The position numbers and the translations under genes are program-made. From assembly GCA_903813345.2 (NCBI GenBank), contig CAIIXF020000007.1, positions 39,108,671 to 39,172,670 of the forward strand: DNA of 64,000 nt, given 5' to 3'. Of this stretch, positions 50,232 through 60,300 are shown in pieces (position 1 is the first letter of the stretch; the number at the start of each line of letters is the position of its first letter). This stretch comes from Owenia fusiformis. Its lineage: Eukaryota; Annelida; Polychaeta; Sabellida; Oweniidae. The notes under the pieces are model-generated. The model did not search any database, was not told the origin of the DNA, and saw only the letters and a program-made list of their open reading frames with translations.

Positions 50232-50575
50232 TACTGTAGAGTGTAGATACACTTAATTTGACGCTACTTAATTTGGCAGATTTGCCCAATTTCAAATATT
50301 GGAGGCTCTTTAATTTGGCGGAGTCAGGACTGAGCTCAACTTTCATCATTGATCTGGAAATAAGCATTTCAGATTCATGTGTTCCACTTACTGTAAGTCT
50401 TGGAATAGCACAGACATAAAAATATGGAATACTAAACACAAGTGAAATAATTACAAATTCCCTGAGGATTTTTCAGAACAGATCTGAAAATTGGCAGATT
50501 TTTAATATGGCGAATTTCTTCAATCCGCCAATCCGTCAAATTAAAACGGTAGCCAAATTAAGTGTATCTACAGTA
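50232..50575. mobile_element. 344-bp MITE
   Basis: Opposed ends TACTGTAGAGTGTAGATACA and TGTATCTACAGTA, each followed inward by CTTAATTTG-type sequence. Non-coding. Confidence 0.7.
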
Positions 50576-50798
50576 TTGGGTGCAAGTGCAACCATCAAAA
50601 TGTGACTAAAATGTACACACAAATTACACACATATGTAAATAATTTTGTATTTTACTAGCTTTAACTAGGATTAAAATTAATTAATTTAGATTCATTACA
50701 GTGACTTAATTTTTGACAAGCATTAAGTTTAAAGCTCTGTTGAATTTAATACATGTATTTGCATTAACCTTCTCTAACCTAACTCTTGTGTAGGCACT

Positions 50799-50981
50799 GG
50801 CAGATCCAAGGGGAGGCATAGTTGGCCCAGAAGAAAATTTTGGGCAAATGTTTTGTAGGGCCTCAATTAGTGGGTCTTTTTCGGCTGTGCTTGGTCTTTT
50901 TTGGGCCCAATTATTAAAAATGGGCCATCAATTTTCAAAATTTGAAATGTGGGCCTCCCCTTGTTAGCTTCTGGATCTGCC
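50799..50981. mobile_element. 183-bp MITE
   Basis: Ends GGCAGATCCAAGGGGAGG and an imperfect complement (CCTCCCC, then TGGATCTGCC). Confidence 0.65.
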
Positions 50982-51145
50982 TGCGGTAGGTGCATTTCAA
51001 ATACCATATTTAGAGAGACAAATACACCTTTCCAATAAACCATGCCATCCTTTGCTACATTGAAAGTTAATACAGGCCATATTATTGATGTTGTCCTAGA
51101 TTGTCGGTATGGCAACCATTGGTATCAATGTTTACAATGGCAGGC

Positions 51146-51151
51146 TTTATT
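51146..51151 (-). other. MAN2A polyadenylation signal
   Basis: AATAAA on the minus strand, 185 bp after the MAN2A stop codon (51,336-51,338). Confidence 0.6.
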
Positions 51152-51335
51152 GGAAAGATATAATTTTGATTCATTCATTTCAGATTGATGAGACTGTCAA
51201 GAGTATTTTACACGATGTATTGTTCTAGCTAAGTCCCTCCTTTTGCTATCAGATATTTTGATGTCTTCTATTGGTGCGTTTTACATCCTTAGATAAACTA
51301 CCTGCTGCTACATACTTTTGAATTTGTCAATTTTG

Positions 51336-54300
51336 TCACCGTATTTTTAATTTATATGTGTTGATTTCCATTGGTGCAATTTGTAGTTGTGAACTGGGAG
51401 AGATAGCATTTTCATCGAACATCAAAGAAAGGGATGTTCCCGTCACGTCTTTAAGATCTAAACCACGGAAAATATCAGCTATGGTAAACTGAAAATGAAA
51501 GAAAAGAGTCTATAATCATTGAATACTCAAGGGGCGAGGAGGAAAATTCTCAATAAATGGTGTATAGTTGGTTTGGCAGCATTTTCAGTTAGGGGAGAGT
51601 CTTGGATGAAACTTCCACCTAGGTGATAGCTTCACAGAGTGGTAGGAAGTTCTTTTTTTTGAGGAGTTAGCCCCCCACCCCCCAAAAACACCCCACCCGG
51701 GAAAAAAAATTGTTCACAGTAAATAACCTTAGATATTTTGATGTTTGTAAGTGACATACATAGATATTATATATATGAATCATTTGCAGTATAATTGATG
51801 CTGATTGCTTCTAAGGAAATTGAATATAAGTACAAAGTGTGTACCCCAGGGGGCAAATTCGTGACTCATTTTCTTACTATTTTGATCCTAACTTTTCAAT
51901 TAGACACTGTAAGAGGTTGAAAAAATTCATGGGAAGTGCCCAATAGCAGGGTTAGTAAACCTGAAAGATACAAAGCCATTGAAAAGGTAGGAGCTGAGAA
52001 AAAAATTGTTGATTTTTCGAAAAATTTGACATTTTTGACAGTTGGATTTTGTGTATGACTATAGCTGACCCCTATAGTTTCTAGATCCATCCCTCTATAA
52101 TGATATTTATGGTTTTATAATGTGGAACTAAGATGTAAAACATAATTTAGATGGGTTTTAAGGAAGTTGAAGGTTTTAAACAAGTCCAAAATTTGGAAAA
52201 TTGTAAATATAAGGTTTCAAATTTACATATTCCAGGTAGAGCCATGTTCTGTTGGCCACTTTGAAGTCAAATGCTAAAATACAATGTTTTACTTCAAATT
52301 CAAAATCTTAAAAGACATTTCCTCGTATATTCTAGAAAACTCAATAGACAGATCTCGTTTAAAATGCCATCTATTAGTTATGATGTCATTCTTACACTTT
52401 CAGGGGAGAGTCCACTTAGTGAGTTATCCTGGATAACTAACTGTATTTGAACAGTTAATCTGTGACCCACCCTCCCCCTCATAAATGTGTTTGAGAAATG
52501 TTGATATGTGTAACTCGCAAATCATACTATATCAGTTTTTTTCGAACAAGACCATTGACTATTGACAAAATGATTGTATTTGTTACTTGGATTGACATAG
52601 ATAGGCTTCAAAAAGTTCATTTTTTCGTATAATCTTACTTTGTTCATTTTTAATTTTTCATACCAGTAGTGCACTGAATGAAAAAGCATGCGCTAATAAA
52701 AATCCAGGGAAGGATGTCGGAAAGCTAACTTTTAAGTCCAATAACCCTATATTTGCTGTTCAAAGGAATACAGTTAATTTTCCGAAATTGATCTTTGGAA
52801 TTCGCTCTTACCTTCCCCTCATTTGTGGAACATTTAAGGCCCTTGGCAGGATAATTGCAGTCAAACCCAAGTCTGTGAACCAGGAGGGCAGATGTCTCTT
52901 TAGGCTTAAACTGAAGCTCTGGTATAGTCTCTGAAATGTAGTTTAGTCAAGCAGAATGTACTTTAGGCATCCAAACTATAGTTTAGACATACATTAAAAC
53001 TCAATCATGCAGGGTTTGAACTACAACTGCCAATCCCATTTTCTTCATTGAATTCAAAGCAACTTATAGATTTTGATAAATGTGAAAATTCTAAATTGCA
53101 AATTTTGTTCGAGGACAGTACCTGGATTTTGCATGGTTCTAAGATTGAGCATATGGAGTTCACAAGGCATTTCTTTCTCCATTGGTTGGAATGTATTCAA
53201 GAGATCTCCAGATGGGCCACCCGCATGTTTCGGGAAGCCATATATGGGATGCGTCAGCTGAAGATATGCCTGATGGGATAATAGGCTGGGGTAACCCGCA
53301 GGTATCATGTTGGGAGCCTAGAAAAGTGATGTAAAGTACATTGTTACACATAAAATTGTTATGTAGTGAAACATATATGAGTGGAACACATTTGGTATCT
53401 TAAAATAGTGATATACTTTTGAATTAAGGTGTTCTACTTACAGAGGTCGTAAATGTAGTTTGTAAATGTTTCTCTTAATAACAGGTTTTACTGTATATCA
53501 TATATCAATTGAAATTCTTCACAAAGAGATTCAACAAAGGAATTAACTTCAGTTCAAAAATGTTTGGTTTCTATGGTAATCTATTCTATGCATTGCATGC
53601 ACTAAATGAACATATAACACTACAGTAGTATGAGCTTAAAATGTTGCAGCTTTCAGATATTCTGATGCATTAGATTTAGTAGAAGATTCACACATTTTAA
53701 TGCTAAAATCGTTGAAAAAAGTAATAAAAAAAGTTGTTCAGTGTATTAGTGATGTTAAATGGTTTTATAAAAAATGGGTTGCCATACACTAAATGTGTAC
53801 ATTTAGATAATGAATATAAAAAAAATAACATCTAGAGCTCTATATAAAGCACATTTAGTCAACAATAACAATGACAATTCCTTTCAGGCATTGTTTGCTT
53901 AAATTAACACTCGATGCTGGCAAATCTTGTGCAAATTTTGGAAAGTAATACCTTCAAGGAATGGTCATTCCACATTACACTAATTAAAGGGCTTAAATCC
54001 TTAAATATCAGAAAAAGAAACAGCTCTTAGCATGCACAGTGAGATGAAATTGAGCAAAATTACAAACATCGAAAACTCAAACAATGATTTCTCATAAGAT
54101 ATATCCTTAAACCTCTACATTTTTCACTAAACCCTTGAAATATTAGTAAGTATACCAAACCATTAATGAATTTTTGAAATACAACAAGCCCTCAATTTTT
54201 TCTCACCTCACCCAGATCAACATTTTCATACTTCACATCCCAAAACCTCAACTTTTTTGGTTTTCACAGCAAACATATTCAACCTTTTCATTTTATCACC

Positions 54301-57300
54301 AACACCTTCAGACATTTGATATATCACATGCCAACACCCTCAACCATTTTATCAAAATCCTCAACCATTTTTATATCAAAATCTTCAAACATTTTATCAA
54401 AAAACCATTTTTATCAAAATCCTCAACCATTTTATCAAAATCCTCAACCATTTTATCAAAATCCTCAACCTTTTCATGAACAATACCTTAGAATATTCAT
54501 TTCTTGATTCAACTAAAATTGAGAATCTGTTTGGCGTTTTTTTGTTGTCTTTGACCCCCTGTTGAAGGCCTCTATTGTCATCCTGCTCCAATGTGCGATC
54601 TAACATCACTTCAAGCTCTCCTATTTGGTTATTCATATCCAAACATGTTAAATTCTCACAAAAACAAGTTAAATCATAGCAAACATATGTTTAACGACAG
54701 AAAACACGTTAAATTATAGCAAACATAGTTAGGCAATAAAAGCAATCGATGAAAGCTCTAGAAAATGCAGACAAAAATAAACGGTACATAAATGAACAAA
54801 AAGTGATAATGCAGCGCACATTTGACGTTGTCTGAGTCTCTGAGATACATCACTGTATTTAATCATGATACATACACTATAATTTCTGAAATATGCAAAA
54901 TATTATTAGAATTTGATCTAATTTGCAAGATGCAACTAATTATATGCAAGCCAAGAAATCTAAGCTTATATTATTGGATGCACATCTAATATGTATCTGA
55001 CTTCAAACTTCATTTCAAGTTATAACACTTTTCATCATAAATAATGGTTATACTACCCAAAATTTAACGTGAGAGTGGTTGGGTGATTCATAGATGGAGA
55101 TCCATAGCGTAGGTTAGCCATAGTTTTGGAGACCCATAATTTAGGAGACCCGTAGTGGCCATTACTAATGCTACAGCTAGGTACAGTGATCCAGCCAATT
55201 TCCATTGATAAATTTCGAAAGTTTGAACTCGGATGCATTACGTATTTTAACTTTTATTCTCCAAAATACAAGGCATCAATTTCGGTCGTTTTTCATGAAC
55301 TTTGAAATAAACTACATTGTATAAGAAGATTATTTAAAAAGCCTTATATTTTGAAACATTAGCAAGTATTGTTAGCAACAATTTAATAAGTAAATTAAAT
55401 TAAAACTTAGTGATTAGAGCTATAAGAAAACAACGCAGCAGGCAGCATTCATTAGTGTCAGCTTCACAATACAATGTGTCAAGGCTACAAATTGTCAAAA
55501 CACAAGGTGTCAAGCCAACAATTGACACACCTTTGACTTAGGATCTCGTTGCTCCATAAGAAAACTAAACCTATTGGGGGTTCTCTTATTATCAAGCACC
55601 CCTTGGGTGAGACCTCGGCCATCATCCTGACCTAGACGACGGTCTAACATCACCTCTAGCTCTCCTAAAAGGAGGTGGGAATACAAGGCGTTAAATAAAT
55701 CAAAAGTTATCAAGCTTTGTCTCATAAAAGATTAAATCAAAAAGATATTCCTAGTATCAGGTGAATAACCTATGGCGAAATCTGAACAATAAATGGTTTA
55801 AACTGAACAATAAAAGTTTAATAAAACTAACTGTACAATAAATTACATTTAGAACTTACTTGTGTTTCCCTTTCAAGAAATTACCATAGAAAATTGAGCA
55901 TTATATATATGGACATTACACGTGTTGCATTACCAGAATCACACTCCAAGGTAGATATACATGATATCCAGGTAAAAATATACATAATATCCATATAGAC
56001 GTACCTGTATTAAGACTTGCAACACCCAGAGACTGGGCACTAAGAATGCTGAATCTGGTCCTTGCGTCTTGTATGAACGCCATGGCAGGCATAGGATAAT
56101 AGTTGGCCTGGATGGGCAGTTTATCCAAAGTTTTCCTTCTTTGGACCTAAAATAGAGATTCACATTTGTTAAGGAACATAGAGACTGGGCACTAAGAATG
56201 CTGAATCTGGTCCTTGCGTCTTGTATGAACGCCATGGCAGGCATGGGATAATAGTTGGCCTGGATGGGCAGTTTATCCAAAGTTTTCCTTCTTTGGACCT
56301 AAAATAGAGATTCACATTTGTTAAGGAACATAGAGACTGGGCACTAAGAATGCTGAATCTGGTCCTTGCGTCTTGTATGAACGCCATGGCAGGCATGGGA
56401 TGATAGTTGGCCTGGATGGGCAGTTTATCCAAAGTTTTCCTTCTTTGGACCTAAAATAGAGATTCACATTTGTTAAGGAACATTACTCTAACAATCATTT
56501 TATAGTTTTGTGTTTGACCAATCAGAGAGCAGTGCATAGTGAACATAGTGCTACCCTGAGTTTATCAGTTCGAACACCACCCTCTCACTAAAAACAATCA
56601 TTTTATAGTTTTGTGTCTGACCAATCAGGGCACTTCATAGGCACATTTCGTAGTCACAAAATGTGTTGTTAAGCATGGAATCATTCACCCATGGTGTAAA
56701 TACTTGCAATTAATTCAACCTTTATTTTTGAATTACTGGAAGTCATCTTGCATGCAACCATCTTAGTTTTAAATGTACAGGGTGGTCCAAAAAAATGGGA
56801 CACTCGTATTTCAAAAATAAATATTGATTTTCTTGACGAAAACATATCATATTATAATGGATAGGGAATTTACTCATCTTTAATTTTGGTATATCATAAA
56901 TTCAAATTTATTATAATGTCTGTCAACCAGCGTCCATAATATAAATGACATCATTTTCGTTTCAAAACGGGTTTTCCAAAACTTGCGAAAATCAAGTTTT
57001 ATTGTCAACTTTATTTACATAAACAGACGTTCAATATGTCCACCATTATGATCAATTGCATCCCTCAATTTTGGCCTAAACTGGTCAATAGCATCATTGA
57101 TATGCTGTTGAGACAATGAATTTCACTTCTCAACAATTCTATCTTTAGTAAGGGACTGAGTAGATGTAAGGGGTTCATGATAAACCAATTCTGTTAGTTC
57201 TCCCAATATGTGGTTGTCGCAGACGTTGATATCAGATGATCCAGTTATGTTGTTTGTGGACCATTCCGATATGAGCTCATTTTGGAATCATTACATTTTC

Positions 57301-60300
57301 CAACAAGATCCCACAAGAGTGTCAAATGTTTAAAGGAAAATGTGCCTAGATTCACCCCCCCCCTTAATCACTGGCTCCCCAGATCACAGATCACCCAACG
57401 TCTGCGACTTCCACGTATGGGGAGAACTAACAGAATTAGTGAACCATAAATCCTTTACATCTATTCAGTCCCCGAAGGACAAAATTATTGAAAAGTGACA
57501 TTTATTGTCTCAACAGCATAGTACCCCGGACAGGTTGTATGATGCAGTCGTTTTTTTACTCTATATTTGCAATAGAACAACCATTCTTATTAAAATTTTC
57601 ATATTTTATTCTGGAGACAATTTTCAACATGGAAAAAAAATATTTAAACGAAATTCCCAATTTTATGATTTTGACGGGCTTTTTTTAAAAACACTACACT
57701 GTCAATAAAATACAGGTTTTGCTTGAACAATTAAACTTTTAACGTCATTTCAAAGATTGTCTAGTTATTGAATTTTTGGTCGCCTAAAGTCTTTCCAGAT
57801 GTATTTGGTGCCATATTAATTATGGCTGATTATTGTTATTCATTTTTGTCATATTCAATAGGCCTAATATTATTACAGTGCATTAGGCCAATAAAAAACT
57901 TGTCACTCTGGGTCATGTTTCCTCTGAAAATGCACCTTTTTTCTCCACTGGGTTTTTCCGCCACCGTCACTCAGCATGCAAGCCCGTGGCACGTAAATTG
58001 TACCATGCTTTTAAAATGTCAGGTCTCCCTGACAATTTCATGATAACATTTGACACAGCTCTATTAACATCTCTGAAGGATCTAATGCGAAGAATACTTG
58101 AAATTGGAGATTCGTAATGTTTTACTTCATTTTGGACAGTATTAAACAGTGTGATCAGGTTGAACTCATGTCCATGGACAAGAAGATTGACCTCCTCTAT
58201 CTGGGCTCAATCTAGGGAACACTTCACAAAACGAGACCCAGAGCAACAAGTTTTTATTGGCCTAATGCACTGTAATAATATTGAATATGACTCAAGTGAA
58301 TAACATTAATCAGACATAATTATTAATATGTCAACAGATATATCTGGAGACTTTAGGCGGCCGAAAATTCAATAGCCATATTTTAAATGACGTTAAAAGT
58401 TCAATTGTTCAAGCAAAAACCTGTATTTTATTGACAGTGTAGTGTTTTTGAAAAACGTCCGTCAAAATCATGAAATTGGGAATTTCGTTAAAATATTTTT
58501 TTTCCATGTTGGAAATTGTCTCCAGAATAAAATATGAAAATTTTAATAAGAATGGTTGTTCTATTGCAAATATAGAGTAAAAAAACGACTGCATCATACA
58601 ACCTGTCCGGGGTACTATCATCGATGCTATTGACCAGTTTAGGCCAAAATTGAGGGCTACAATTGATCAAAATGGTGGACATATTGAACGTCTGTTTATG
58701 TAAATAAAGTTGACAATAAAACTTTTTTTGCAAGTTTTGGAAAACCTGTTTTGAAATGAAAATGGCATCATTTATATTATGGACGCTGGTTGACAGACAT
58801 CATAATAAATTTGAACTTATGATATACCAAATTAAAGATAAGTAAATTCCCTATCCATTGGTATATAATATGACATGTTTTCATCAAAAAAATCAATACT
58901 TATTTTTGAAATATGAGTGTCCCATTTTTTTAAACCACCCTGTACATGTACTTGAACTAACTTGAACCACTCAGTTTCACCACCAGGTGGCTAATTTGGG
59001 GTAGATAACATGGCAGGGTATTAAAATGTTTCTTTAAACTTGAATATTCATCAATTTTAGTGGTTCAATTTTCATATTACCCTTATGTATCGGATAGTTA
59101 TACAAATTAAAATATGTCCAGTAAAAGAAAATATTATCTGTCCAATATAAAAAGATATTTCACTTTTTGTGATTTAAAAGCATGGGGTCTATAGGGAATC
59201 CCCCCGGCCTAGAAGTCAATTTAAATTTTCAAAGTTGATAAACACTTTTTAAAACCACATTTCTAGATGTAATTTTACATGTTGATTTCAAACACATGAT
59301 ATCACTTTGACTGAATTTTTAATTTCTAATGATTTATCACGATTATTTGTACAGTAGAACCTGCTAAGTGGAACACCTCTGTAAGTGGAACACCTCGCAA
59401 GTGGAACGCTTTTTCAAAGTCCCGCTTTAAAAACCCATTGACTTAATGTTAATTGAACCTCTGTAAGTGGAACACCTCCAAACTTGAACAGTGAACACCC
59501 CATATTGAAAAATCAACCTGCTAAGTGGAACAGTCAATTTCAATATTGATACTTATGTAAACAGAATTAACCTCCTACAGTGATATCTGGGTATGAAAAC
59601 AGGTAATAACGTGGTAACTGGTTAATTAGAATTTTAACGGATTACCATATAGCAAATTGGATTAACCTCCTGTAGAGATCAGCATGTGATGCTACCACTA
59701 ATTAATTTGATAATTAGCAAATTAGGAATTCATAAGATTATCATTCATCAAATTGGATTTAACCTCCTGTAGAGATGGACATGTGATTCTACCACTAATT
59801 AATGCCCCTTGCTGTTTGTTTCAAAGTTGATAAGTAAGATTAAGAATGACAGTTGAATTATAAGCAGTAGGAACAAGTATTTAAAACTTAATTGCCAAAT
59901 CTTTGGGCCTGCGACTGGCAGAATGAGGAGGATTAAGAATGTCAGAAAACATTTTTGGCAGAATGAGGAGGATTAAGAAAGTCAGATACCTTTTTTGAGT
60001 AAAACAAGTGGATAATTAATGGTATATAGCTGCCCTGCAATGAACAGAGAATCATATTTCCAGTAATACAGAAAAAAACTATATTTGATCTTGTATGTTC
60101 TTAAATCCCCGTGAACCCAAAACCTCCGTAAGTGGAACACCTCCTAAGTGGAACGCTTTTTGGCAGAACGGAGGGTGTTCCACTTACACAGGTTCTACTG
60201 TACTAGCATCTAGTCTATTGCACTGCATAAAATCAAAGAGATCATAATTTTTGACAAAACTTTCCAGGAATGAACATGAACTATGATGGTAAATATAGCC

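Larger units (their letters stand above)
47860..51145. other. Interval between convergent HYPK and MAN2A
   Basis: No gene recognised. Holds a 4-copy AATAATAAACTGACAT repeat (about 48,393-48,448), duplicated 24-bp CACTTTCAATATGTGCCT segments (48,548-48,590), palindromic ATACCATATATGGTAT runs (49,020-49,083) and several MITEs listed separately. The 167-codon minus frame at 49,936-50,439 overlaps a MITE and lacks any family signature. Confidence 0.5.

Noticed and set aside
49936-50439. 167-codon minus-strand frame
   Set aside because: Overlaps the inverted-repeat element at 50,232-50,575, has no family motifs and no splice partner.
57488-57688. 66-codon frame repeated in inverse at 58,409-58,621
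   Set aside because: Both are halves of the palindromic mariner-type element; transposase motifs are in other frames.
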